Shown: piece after piece, positions 36,890 through 47,339 of the stretch
Numbering within the stretch: the stretch's first letter is position 1
How the letters are laid out: every line of letters begins with the position of its first letter
Source: Pelobates cultripes
Lineage: Eukaryota > Chordata > Amphibia > Anura > Pelobatidae
Direction: 5' to 3'
Assembly (NCBI GenBank): GCA_933207985.1
Contig: OW240918.1
Coordinates: 21,825,531 to 21,889,530, forward strand
Length of the DNA stretch: 64,000 bases
The notes under the pieces: model-generated
Told to the model about the DNA's origin: nothing
The model's database searches: none
The model's input: only the letters and a program-made list of their open reading frames with translations
Made by a program: the position numbers and the translations under genes

Positions 36890-38725
36890 TGTTATGGTAG
36901 TTTAGGGATTAATGGTCAGTTTTGGGGTATTGTAAGGATTAACGTTTAGTGATAGTGTTAATTTGATATAGGGGTTAATGATTAGTGTTAATGTATGGGT
37001 TAATATTTAGTGATAGTGTTAGTGTAATATAGGGTTTAATGTTTAGTGTTAATGTAAGGATTAATGTTTAGTGATAGTATTAATGTAGTATAGGGGTTAA
37101 TGTTTAGTGTTAATGTAAGGATTAATGTTTAGTGATAGTATTAATGTAGTATAGGGGTTAATGTTTAGTGTTAATGTACGGATTAACGTTTAGTGATAGC
37201 GTTAATTTGATATAGGGGTTAATGATTAGTGTTAATGTATGGGTTAATATTTAGTGATAGTGTTAGTGTAATATAGGGTTTAATGTTTAGTGTTAATGTA
37301 AGGATTAATGTTTAGTGATAGTATTAATGTAGTATAGGGGTTAATGTTTAGTGTTAATGTAAGGATTAATGTTTAGTGATAGTATTAATGTAGTATAGGG
37401 GTTAATGTTTAGTGTTAATGTACGGATTAACGTTTAGTGATAGCGTTAATTTGATATAGGGGTTAATGATTAGTGTTAATGTATGGGTTAATATTTAGTG
37501 ATAGTGTTAGTGTAATATAGGGTTTAATGTTTAGTGTTAATGTAAGGATTAATGTTTAGTGATAGTATTAATGTAGTATAGGGGTTAATGTTTAGTGTTA
37601 ATGTAAGGATTAATGTTTAGTGATAGTATTAATGTAGTATAGGGGTTAATGTTTAGTGTAATGTACTGGTTAATGTTTAGTGGTAGTGGTAATGTAGTAT
37701 AGGTGTTAATGTTAAGTGTAACTTACAGGTTAATGTTTAGTGGTAGTGTTAGTATAGTATAGGGGTTAATGTTAGTGTTAATGTAAGGGTTAATGTTTAG
37801 TGTAATGTACTCTTGTAATGTTTAGTGTAATGTACAAGGGTTAATGTTTAGTGTAATGTACACTTAATATTTAATGATAGTGTTAGTGTAATATGCGGGT
37901 TAATGTTTAGTGTTAATGTTTAGTGTAGCATACAGATTATTGTTTAGAGATAGTGAGTAGAGTATAGGGGTTAATGTTTAGTGTAGTAAATGGATTGATA
38001 TTTTGTGATGGTGTTATATAGAGGTTAATGTTTAGTGTAGTGTACAGATTAATGTTTCGTGATAGTGTTAGTGTAATTTAGAGGTTAATGTGTAGTGTCA
38101 ATGTAAGTGTTAATGTTTAGTGTAGCGTACAGGTTAATGTTTAGTGATAGTGTAATATACGGGTTAATGTTTAGTGTCAATGCAAGGGTTAATGTTTAGT
38201 GTAGTGTACGGGTTAATATTCAGTGACAGTGTTAGGGTAATATGGGGGTTAATGTTTAATGTTAATGTAAGGGTTAATGTTTAGTTATAGTGTTAGTGTA
38301 ATACAGGAGTTAATGTTTAGTGCAGTGTACGGGTAATTATTTAGCTACAGTGTTAGTGTAATACAGGGGTTAATGTTTAGTGTAGTGTATGGATTAATAT
38401 TTTGTGATGGTGTTAGTGTAATATAGGGGTTAATGTTTAGTGTAGTGTACAGATTAATGTTTTGTGATAGTGTTAGTGTAATATAGGGGTTAATGTTTAG
38501 TGTCAACGTAAGGGTTAATGTTTAGTGTAGTGTACGGGTTATTATTTAGTGACAGTGTTAGTGTAATATAGGGGTTAATGTTTAGTGTCAATGTAAGGGT
38601 TAATGTTTAGTGATAGTGTTAATATAGTATAAGGGGTAATATTTAGTCATAGTGTTAATATAGTATAGGGGTTAATGTTTAGTGTAATGTACAGGTTAAT
38701 ATTTAGTGATAGTGTTAGTGTAATT
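36890..38725. repeat. 61-bp minisatellite with 244-bp higher-order repeats
   Basis: About 1.8 kb is made of GGGGTTAATGTTTAGTGTTA-type units. One unit is 61 bp when the common form is counted. In the left part the variant AACGTTTAGTGATAG recurs at 36941, 37185 and 37429, exactly 244 bp apart, so four units have been amplified together almost three times. The right part is irregular. The plus strand has very little C throughout. No open frame of note is present. Confidence 0.9.
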
Positions 38726-39480
38726 TATTACAGTAGTGTATGATCTAAAGTGAGGACTTTACTGTAAGGGCAGCATTAAGACATTCATGTCACAGTGTCG
38801 TCTGAGACTGGTGGGAGTAACAGTGGAATCTATCATTAAAATATCAGTAGGTGCCATCTGATAATGTAACTTCCACTAATCTTGGCCAGACAAGGACATG
38901 TTCGCCCTTTGTGCCAGAAACCAGGCCCCCAGTTTGCTTAGAGGTGATCTGAGCACTATTATTCCTTCATTATGGTGAATAACTACATAGATTATATTAT
39001 CATCTATATATTACTGTGTTCAGAAACACAATCTCCCCACTGAAATAATGGGCAGATCATGTAACATACATACATATACACTGTATATATATGACCTTGA
39101 TAAAGGACCATGTGATGTCAAACACATTGAAAAATGAGTCAATTATGGATTATGATCACTAAATTGGGATTTTGCAAAAACAGACCCGTGAGTGCCCATA
39201 TATCTTTAAAAGATTGAATTATATATGGGCCGGGAGTAGTCAGGCATCAAACTATTTCACACAGGGAGTATGCCATGTCTTCCTTATATGTCGGATTATC
39301 TACAATTAGCATATACAGTTCCTTAAATAATGTTATATTACTAATAATGTGAGCTATGAAATGACAGCGGAACAGCTGTTTTAGTTGCTTGGATAAGTGA
39401 AAGTAAAACATTGACAAACTGTAAGCAATTAGACTTGAATGACCGGCTTGGCGTGATATTTATCTAAGGAGTTATTAGCA
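38726..39480. other. No recognised gene; degenerate hammerhead-like text near 39098-39130
   Basis: CTTGATAAAGGACC...GATGTCAAACACATTG has the outline of the PLE hammerhead motif, but it lacks the G of the GAAA core and has weak stems. Nothing else is recognised. Confidence 0.3.
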
Positions 39481-39646
39481 GTTTTAACAAAGCGTGACAC
39501 AATTGACAAAATCAATATGTGCTAAAGTGCTGATGCCTACAATAGGCTAAATCTCCCGGTCTTAGCAGTCTGTGGACGTCTGTGTAGAAGCTGTAGCAAG
39601 GACAGATAGAACAGTTCACCATCAGCTGATTCAATTCCCCGGGTTT

Positions 39647-39690
39647 GTTCAACGCGTTTCGTCTGTTCTTATTCAGACTTCCTCAGGAGC
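39647..39690 (-). ncRNA. Hammerhead-type motif, left arm
   Basis: On the minus strand: CTGAGGA core, extra A, 5-bp stem II GTCTG/CAGAC with 8-nt loop, GAAAC, minimal stem III, GTT. Stem I (GCTC with GAAC) has a mismatch, so this copy is probably weaker than its mirror at 39945-39988. Confidence 0.55.
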
Positions 39691-39725
39691 GATCCAGAGT
39701 CTTCTCTATTCGGCATTTAAATATG

Positions 39726-39909
39726 TCGGGTGGCGTCCTTTCTGTGTGATTGCGCATGCGCGCGGGCGCCGACGTGATGACATAACATCCGCCGGCGTCC
39801 GGCGCGCATGTGCGCTCCACCGTGGAACGCATGCAAAAAACTTTATTAGTCTAAGCCACAAGGACAACACTGGAACTTATAACGAAAAGAAAACCAGTGT
39901 GTTCCGATG
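39726..39909. promoter_or_regulatory. CpG-rich spacer, possible promoter
   Basis: The spacer between the inverted arms is locally very GC- and CpG-rich (CGCATGCGCGCGGGCGCC) and holds GACGTGATGACATAAC, which resembles a CRE/AP-1 half-site pair. The position upstream of the plus-strand hammerhead fits an internal promoter. This is inference only. Confidence 0.35.
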
Positions 39910-39944
39910 CATATTTAAATGCCGAATAGAGAAGACTCTGGATC

Positions 39945-39988
39945 GCTCCTGAGGAAGTCTGAATAAGAACAGACGAAACGCGTTGAGC
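39945..39988 (+). ncRNA. Hammerhead-type ribozyme motif, right arm
   Basis: Stem I is GCTC (39945-39948) with GAGC (39985-39988). The core is CTGAGGA, followed by one extra A. Stem II is GTCTG/CAGAC around an 8-nt loop (39957-39974). GAAA is at 39975-39978. Stem III is a 2-bp pairing (A-U, C-G), with the cleavage triplet GTT at 39982-39984. Variants with reduced stem III are known from Penelope-like elements and are thought to cleave as dimers. Confidence 0.65.
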
Positions 39989-40559
39989 AAACCCGGGGAA
40001 TTGAATCAGCTGATGGTGAACTGTTCTATCTGTCCTTGCTACAGCTTCTACACAGACGTCCACAGACTGCTAAGACCGGGAGATTTAGCCTATTGTAGGC
40101 ATCAGCACTTTAGCACATATTGATTTTGTCAATTGTGCCACACCGTTTGTGAGTGTTTTTATTTATATGTTTTCTATCACTTTGAATTAAAAGTTTGCAC
40201 TATGATGTTTTCTCTTTTTATATTTTTTATGTGAATATCCTCACTTGCTAGCCGGAGGGTAACTATATCCAGTATTTATATTTGGTGATAAGTGGCGCCC
40301 TATCTCTGTATAGTATATACAGTCTTGGTTTTTGCATATTTGGTTAAGGGATACAGGGAGTGCATCCCTATATATAGTGGCTTGCCTGCACTTTCTAATG
40401 GTCAGTTCTTTCACAATCCACTTTTGGTTTTAACAAAGCGTGACACCAAAACAAGTCAGATGCAGACACAAAATGAAAACTTTAAGAATTTTAATACTTA
40501 ATTTATCAAAGTGTTTTTGGGGAAACCTAGCTCTTTCTTTTTTTCCCTTTTTAACCTTT

Positions 40560-40700
40560 CATTTCATAATGCTGCTCCCACCAATCTATCCTCCCTTATA
40601 CACAAGTATGTCTCGTCTAGGCCCTTACGATCTGCTGAAGACTTACGTCTATCTTCTGTCCGTACTCTCACCTCGGATGCTCGCCTTCAAGAAAATATCT
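40560..40700 (+). mobile_element. L2-like LINE fragment, plus strand
   Basis: NAAPTNLSSLIHKYVSSRPL followed by LRSAEDLRLSSVRT is the RT C-terminal block seen on the minus strand at 3784-4231 and 34785-35145. Only about 140 bp is present, with no tail. Confidence 0.7.
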
Positions 40701-41280
40701 TGGGGGCTGATATGCTTGAGGTGGGGCTGCCCTAAAACAGTTTATAAATATGCTGTGTGTTCTTTTTCTGACCAGGGTCTTCTATGGATTGGCCAACCAT
40801 CTCTGGAGATCCATCCTGAAGAATCGAACAATTTATGGACAAACCATTTTTGATACAACATGTTAGGAGGAATTATTAAACAGACCGCGTTTATTGTGCA
40901 ATCTGACAATTCTTCAATTTATTGATGAAAGTACAGGGTTTATAAAGGTCTAGTTTCAATATATTTTTAAGAGCGGTGCAGAGTCAAAATAATACCAACA
41001 ATTAATTGGTTAGTAAGTTATCTTTCAACATCCAGACTGCTGATATATACCATATGTTGTTTTTAGAAATTTGTATAATGTTTAACTTCTTATTTGCTGA
41101 TTACCAAATCAACTCTTAATACTCTTATATGTTTATTATTTTATCAGTGCTAACATATCACACTGCAAACATTCTGTTCTATTTTTAGATATATCTATTT
41201 TACTGGTATCTATTAAATATCACTTAATTTACAATTTATTCTTAGAATTTAAGTCATAAATCTATACAATTTATGACTTA
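40701..41280. other. No recognised feature
   Basis: AT-rich filler between two repeat fragments. Confidence 0.35.
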
Positions 41281-41400
41281 AACATAGAAACATAGAAACA
41301 TAGAATGTGACGGCAGATAAGAACCATTCGGCCCATCTAGTCTGCCCAATTTTCTAAATACTTTCATTAGTCCCTGACCTTATCTTATAGTTAGGATAAA
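41281..41400 (+). repeat. Amphibian dispersed repeat (CATAGAATGTGACGGCAGAT type)
   Basis: AAACATAGAAACATAG, AATGTGACGGCAGATAAGAA, then CCATTCGGCCCATCTAGTCT is a repeat text I recognise as common in frog genomes. Its class is unknown to me. The GAAACATA units at the left look like a short tandem start. Confidence 0.5.
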
Positions 41401-41979
41401 CGTAAGCATTGATATTATATGGAACTGTAGTTGAATGTTGTGGCAGATGGATACAAGATAAAAAGAGAAAAACAAGTTTATCTAAGGTTATATAAGGCAT
41501 ATAGCCTTGGCCAGGTGTGACTACGCATATTTAATATTTTAACTTAAAAACATAATATTGTATACCAAGAGTTTAGGTGAAAAATGGAGCTAAAATTTAA
41601 GCAAAACTTTTAAATTAAAATAATATTTTTTTTGTTATTGTTTACCCGTGTGTTTTTTTTTTTCCATATGTTGTATTAAATAATACTGTTCTCTGCAGGA
41701 AACCATATCATGCAAAATATCCCACTAATTAAAGACATGGACGTTACCTCCTCATCTTGACACTTAAATTCTGGCGTGAAGTTTGATTTGCATGCGTTTA
41801 TCCAACACAAAGAGCTTTCTATCCTTAACTCCTCAGGGTATAACACAATGAGGGATCTCGATCAATAGGAGAACTATTAATGCAGATTGGGTGGGTTTAA
41901 ATATGTCTTGTTTGTCAATTTTGGCTAGAAGACTAGAATAGGGTTGTAGAAAAATTTCGAGGCAATCATGCTTCTATAA

Positions 41980-42824
41980 TGTAAGATGGTCATTAAATTC
42001 TTCTTACTCAATTCTAAAGGGCTGAATTCATCTCATAAACGCACGCTATTTGGCAGAAGTTACCAAACAGAAAGCACAAATAGCTTTTAATCAAGAAACC
42101 CATTTTATATGAGACCATCATCCCCACTTTAGCTCCAAACAATGTCCTCATGCTTTCTATTCGTTTTATAAAACGAAAAAGAGGGAAGTGTCTATTTTGA
42201 TCAGTAAGGATGTTTATTTTTTGTTAATAAAAAAAGATAGGCAATATGGAAGGTAGATATTTGTTGCTACAATGTCATGTCAATAATGAACCATATACAC
42301 AACTAAATGTTTATGGTGCCCATGAAAAGCACTGATACCCATTTTCTGTTGGATAGGACTTTAGATTTGTTTTCCTCCACCACAATTACTCATACTTTTG
42401 TCATATTATTCGCCAACATAGTTTCTTAGATCCATGGCAAGTTTTACATGCCACCAGAAGAGATTATACATTATTTTACATTTCACCCAATGGCCCATTC
42501 TTCTTATACTAGAATAGATAGATTTTTAGTTCCTATAATGGTCATGCACGAAATTCAAGGTGCCCATATTGGTTTGGTTTAATTGTCTGGCCATGCACCT
42601 ATCATACCTACACTGTCAGAACGCTTCTCAAGTAAAGGAATGGGATCATGATTCAATCTTTTTAGACCCAAAAATAGAAACTGCAATTTGTAAAGAATTG
42701 GTCTCTTAATAAATCCCCTAATTCTCCAATAGGCCTAATTTGGCAGGCGCATAAATCTGTCATTAAGGTACTTTTTATGAGATGGGAGACCTAGAATTGG
42801 CTAAAACCACATATCTCTTAAGAT
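41980..42824 (+). pseudogene. L1-like LINE relic, endonuclease part
   Basis: Broken plus-strand frames read LLNSKGLNSSHKRT, FNQETHF, KKREVSILISKDV and, near 42595, a GHAPI-like text. These match the order of blocks in the L1 AP endonuclease (NxNGL, QETH, GVAIL, DHaP). After about 42700 comes NSPIGLIWQAHKSVIK, the linker before the RT. The element is interrupted at 42824 by the PLE-related unit and resumes at 44234. Confidence 0.65.
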
Positions 42825-44233
42825 AGTAGGAGCAAAAAAAAAATGGGGGATGGGTCTGCGCCGATGTGTATACTGAGTGTTGAGTCCAATGTATATTGTC
42901 GTGTCCAAAGTTCTACTTTTGGTGGGGTTCAAAAGGTACGGTATCGTGGAGAGTAGTCCAAATATAAGAAGTAGAAGAGATCTTACTTACAATTAACAGA
43001 GCTTAACCCAGCTCTGGTGTGGATAGCTTGCAGCGGTATTATCCCCACTTACAGGATATTCGGCAGGTGTCCTCTTCTTTGTGGTAGCAGGTGGCCGTAG
43101 TTGGGGAAGATAAAACGAAGACAGTAATAGTGCAGTATGTTCTACACTGATCAAAAATATAATAAAATATGGTAGATACACTCACATTCGGTAGAGCTTA
43201 GGCTAGCTCTAGTTGGTTAGGCGTACAGCGGTATCATCCCCGCTTATGGGATATACAATTTTGTACAATTTTGGCGCCAATTTTATAATTATTTTATACC
43301 TATATAAACCCTAACCAGCCAGGTAGAATTGTTTGTTATCTATTGATAAAGCCTTACATTGGTGAAACGCGTTTGGATATTTTATACTATTTTATATATT
43401 GTTAATAAAAGATTTTGGTCATTTTTACGTATAAACCATCATCTTTTCTATTACCTGGCTATTTTAATAACTTTCTATTTATTTATTTTTTATTTATATT
43501 TTATATAATTTTTTTATTATTTTAAGTCCTGTATACCATACTCCAAGAATCCCAGGTGGGGATTATACCACCTACGCTGTTACATAGAGCAGTTAGCCTG
43601 CCCTATACACTGTGAGTATATTTTATTATTTTATTTTACCATTCAAGATTTTATTGAGAGCACTATCGCTGTTTTACCTTCTCTTCGAGCTCCTGATACT
43701 CCGATCAAGATCACTCCTCATATATCCCATAAGCGGGGATGATACCGCTGTACGCCTAACCAACTAGAGCTAGCCTAAGCTCTACCAAATGTGAGTGTAT
43801 CAATCATATTTTATTATATTTTTTATCAGTGTAGAACATACTGCACCATTACTGTCTTCATTTTATCTTCCCCAACTACGGCCACCTGCTACCACAAAGA
43901 AGAGGACACTTGCCGAATATCCTGTAAGCGGGGATAATACCGCTGCGAGCTATCCACACCAGAGCTGGGTTATGCTCTGTTAATTGTAAGTAAGATCTCT
44001 TCTACTTCTTATATTTGGACTACTCTCCACGATACCGTACCTTTTGAACCCCACCAAAAGTAGAACTTTGGACACGACAATATACATTGGACTCAACACT
44101 CAGTGTACACATCGGCGCAGACCCATCCCCCATTTTTTTTTGCTCCTACTATTTGTATTCCAAGGACACCAGAGGGAATCCTTGTTTGGGACTGCTGCCT
44201 CTCTGACTAGCGCTGACTCAACCCCCCGTTTTG
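42825..44233 (+). mobile_element. Compact Penelope-related unit inside L1, 14-bp target duplication
   Basis: ATATCTCTTAAGAT is duplicated at 42811-42824 and 44234-44247, and L1 sequence resumes on each side. Inverted arms of about 433 bp lie at 42823-43255 and 43721-44152. They are very similar, and mirrored 62-codon frames at 42993-43181 and 43795-43983 result from this. The 465-bp spacer holds a hammerhead-type motif, an AATAAA and AT-rich DNA. An 80-bp tail follows the right arm. It has no protein. The arrangement parallels 39501-40426 but the sequence is a different family. Confidence 0.75.
43337..43379 (+). ncRNA. Hammerhead-type motif with U3-A8 core
   Basis: Stem I is TATCTA (43337-43342) with TGGATA (43374-43379), six pairs including one G-U. 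The core is TTGATAA where CUGANGA is usual, so both C3 and G8 are changed, to U and A, which can still pair. An extra A follows. Stem II is short (GCC/GGT). GAAAC, a 2-nt loop and GTT complete a minimal stem III. Confidence 0.5.
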
Positions 44234-44247
44234 ATATCTCTTAAGAT

Positions 44248-45260
44248 TCTTGAAACATTGTTTTTGTTTGTTCAGGGTAATAAGGCCTGAAAATTGTCTG
44301 GCCTCCCAACTTAAGGCATGTGCTTTAGCATCAAAAATGGCTTTTGCATATGCTGTGGACAAATGTAAAATCTTGGATCTGCAACAGATTGTGTAAAGTT
44401 TTGCCACATTCTCTAGGGGTTTATATAATCTAAAAGACAATCCCCATACGTTGACACCTGCTTGAGCAAAAATTGAACATTTCTTGTCTTCTGTGGAACT
44501 CCTCGGCTTGACACAGGAGGAACTCAATTACCTCTGTAGGCCATTTGAACAGCAAGAAGTGATGCAACTGCCAGAGCGATACAACTGCCAGAGCACAAGT
44601 CTCCAGGTCCAGATGACTTTACCAATGCTTATTATCAAATGTATAAGGAGATACTATCTCCACATCTTACTAATCTTTTTAATCAATGCTGTAACCAGGG
44701 CGCACTATCTCCAGAGATGCCACAGGCATACATATCAATACTACCAAAGCTGGGTAAACCACCAATCAGTTGTTTGAATGTTTTACCTATTTCCTTGTTA
44801 AACAGCAACATGAAGATATATGCGAACATCTTAGCAAATAGACTAGCTATGATTTTACCATGTATAATGCACAATAACCAGGTGGGCTTTGTGCCTGGCA
44901 GACAAGGGGCAGACAATATGGGAAAGATTTTGAACATTGATTCTCAAATGTCTGAAACTAAAAAGGGTCTTCTCTTTGCACTTGATGCGGAGAAGGATTT
45001 CGATTGACTGAACTGGCAGTATATTGATCAGGCAATGTCAAACTATGAAATACATTATAGCTCTCTACAATAAAACCATGGCTCAATTCTTAAATACAGG
45101 CTTTATTTCCTCCCCTTTAAATAAAATGAATAACACGTGACAGGGGTGTCCCCTGTCCCCACTTTTTTTTAATTATACCTAGAACCCCTAGTGCAAATAA
45201 TTAGTTCACACTCAAGTATGAGGGGTATTGATATGAATGGAAAATACTATCATCTTTCTA
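44248..45260 (+). pseudogene. L1-like LINE relic, reverse transcriptase part
   Basis: The best block is 44639-45007: HLTNLFNQCCNQGALSPEMP, PKLGKPP, LLNSNMKIYANILANRL, NNQVGFVPGRQGADNM and LFALDAEKDFD. These are the L1 RT order (PISLLN.D.KI, NRL, DQ.GF..GR, LDAEKAFD). Beyond the stop, YNKTMAQFLNTG and QGCPLSPLFF continue in other frames to about 45200. The first Asp of motif A is present but the frame breaks right after it. The catalytic FADD region is not recognisable, so the copy is dead. Confidence 0.75.
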
Positions 45261-45948
45261 TGTACACCTTAATTTTAATGTATATATTATTATATGTTTT
45301 GTATTCTTGAAGTGGCATACTTTTAAATATGGTTTCCCAGCATAAAAAAGTTTCAAATTGTCTAACACTGTAGCCCATCATTTGTGAGTGTGTGAGTATG
45401 TATGTCCATACAGTATGTAATATTTTATATAGAGGAAATGAGACAACATATGGGAGCTCTGAGGCATTGTTACAACATGGGGCAGAATGGCAGAACGGCC
45501 CTGCACACCTCAGTCCTCCATGTTTCTCTAAACATAATTTATATGTAAAAAAAAATAAAAAAAATAATAAGTGTATGTTGTCATAACTGTCTACTACTGT
45601 TGCTAAATACTGATTGTAAATATGGGTACAATTAATGTGACAACATTGGCAAAGTTGTAGTATAGAGGCAATAAGGTGTTGTAAGATAATTGTTGTTAAT
45701 TGTACATCAATGTTCATGGTTAGTTAAACCTTTCACTGAATGTATACTCCCACTTTTCACAGGAATTTTGCATCTGGAACCCTGGGGGCTTGATTCACTT
45801 TATCAGAAGCCCCTCCCTTCTTCATTGATGCTGTTCCCATCAAATACGAAGACTTTATCTTTCACACTGAATTTGTTTTCTGTGTAGACAGTCTCATTGT
45901 TTTGCATGTAACTGGTTGCCCCCGATTCAATGTATCATCAATCTAACA
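45261..45948. other. No recognised feature
   Basis: AT-rich sequence between the L1 relic and the next MITE. Confidence 0.35.
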
Positions 45949-46478
45949 TTAAAGGGACACTATATTCACCAGAACAACTACAGCTTTTTGTAGTTGTTCT
46001 GATGAGTATAATCAATCCTTTCAGGGAAAAGGCAGTGTTTGCATTACAGCTTAGAGGCACCTTCATTGGCCACTCCTCAGGTGCTTCCTTGGTCAGTGCT
46101 GCACAGTGTGTCTCCACATTCAGTGTCTCCACACTCTGCATGTAGATGCTGAATGTTCTCCATTGCATTGATTCAATGCATCTATATGAGGAGATGCTGA
46201 TTTGCCAGGGCGGCATTTGACCATGCAGCCGCCTCGCCTCCTTGGCGATCTCAGCCAATCAAATGCTTTTCCTATGGGAAAGCATTGGATTGGCTGAGAT
46301 AATTAATTCTGATTATGTCAGCCAAGAAGGTGAATCAGGGGCAAAGACAGCGCTGGCGGCACTGGAAATAAGGTGAGTTTTGACTCTATTTAAAGGGAGG
46401 CCAGGGGGAACTAGTGCTCTTAACCCTATAGGGTCAGGAAAACATGTTTGTATTTCAGACCCTATAATGTTCTTTTAA
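45949..46478. mobile_element. TTAA-flanked MITE, 530 bp, different subfamily
   Basis: It is bounded by TTAA at 45949-45952 and 46475-46478. Inverted ends are TTAAAGGGACACTATATT and, reversed, TTAAAAGAACATTATAGG. It has a 5' hairpin CAGAACAACTACA around a TTTTT-containing loop, and a long hairpin near 46250-46297. In that hairpin, CTCAGCCAATC then AAATGCTTT pairs with its complement with one mismatch, around the TCCTATGGG loop. That block is a rearranged form of the AAAGCATT hairpin of the other MITEs. Confidence 0.7.
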
Positions 46479-47138
46479 TAAATGTATCTTTTTAAAAGTA
46501 GAAATACAACAATTCCACAAAGGGTGTGTGATTTGCGTCTTTATTTTGCTTTTATAACGAGCATTGATCTTACCTCTGTTCATTAGATTCTTAGGTAACA
46601 CAGTTAATTTTCAAATCTCTTGTTTTTTTAAAAGTAAAAATAAATCCTTGTCTTTTTATGTTGCTTTATGGCCTTATAGACTTTCATTACTGTCCCCGGT
46701 CACTTGTCTCTTTCAGAAAACTATTTTCTTTTATTCTTGTATTTATTTGTCCTTAACATAATACAATGCATGTTTTGACTGAGGAATAGGCTCTGGGGCA
46801 TATATTAGGGCATACTATAACTGTGTAGTGGTGCACAGTAATTATGCCACAACATGATAGTCCTTCATATCTTTCTCATTAGCATGTAGCTATTCCACAA
46901 ATGTTCACTTCTTTATGCATTTTTTGGCCATTTTCCAGCGTAATTTTAAACAAATTCCCTAAAATACACAGTTAACTGTGTAAAGAGGAAATCGTATGAA
47001 CTTTTTGCAGTTAGACCAACAGACATGTTCCTGTGTGTTATGCCTGTAAGGTGTATACATGCTTTTGCTATTAAGTTCTCTCTGGCCCATTCTTCTCCAG
47101 TTATCTTCAGTCCTGTCTTTATGTACAACACTCTATTC

Positions 47139-47286
47139 CAGGGGTGTCCAAAAGGTAGATCTCCAGATGTTTTAAAACTACAGCTTCCATGATGATTTGT
47201 CATTCTAAAGCATTCTAAAGGCATGCAAAGCATCTTCGCAGTTGTAGTTCTACAACATCTGGGGATCTACCTCTTGGACACCACTG
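47139..47286. mobile_element. hAT-like MITE, 148 bp
   Basis: The ends CAGGGGTGTCCAAAAGGTAG and, reversed, CAGTGGTGTCCAAGAGGTAG give terminal inverted repeats of over 40 bp. CTCTATTC (47131-47138) and CTCTATTT (47287-47294) form an 8-bp target duplication with one difference. CA...TG ends and 8-bp duplications define the hAT superfamily. Confidence 0.8.
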
Positions 47287-47339
47287 CTCTATTTTTTTAC
47301 CTCAATCTGTCTTAAATGACTTGTCTCTACCCTCCTGTA

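Larger units (their letters stand above)
39501..40426 (+). mobile_element. Compact Penelope-related unit with inverted arms and 20-bp target duplication
   Basis: A perfect 20-bp direct repeat, GTTTTAACAAAGCGTGACAC, lies at 39481-39500 and 40427-40446. Inverted arms run from about 39494-39725 and 39910-40143, with a few mismatches. They enclose a 184-bp GC-rich spacer and are followed by a 283-bp AT-rich tail. Each arm carries a hammerhead-type motif pointing outward. Inverted terminal repeats and hammerhead motifs are known features of Penelope-like elements. With no ORF, this unit would depend on enzymes made elsewhere. The open frames at 39572-39952 and 39851-40063 are mirror images caused by the arms and are not genes. 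Confidence 0.75.

Noticed and set aside
36890..38725. CRISPR-like or telomere-like array (GGGTTA text)
   Set aside because: There are no distinct spacers, the units are contiguous, and the unit is 61 bp and not TTAGGG.
39098..39130. Hammerhead-like CTTGATAAAGGACC...CAAACACATTG
   Set aside because: Missing the G of the GAAA core and with poor stem I. Noted only as a degenerate relative.
39572..40063. Two nearly identical predicted peptides on opposite strands
   Set aside because: They are mirror products of an inverted repeat and contain the ribozyme motif, so they are not proteins.
42993..43983. 62-codon peptides repeated on both strands
   Set aside because: Arms of the inverted repeat unit. 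No protein family is recognised.
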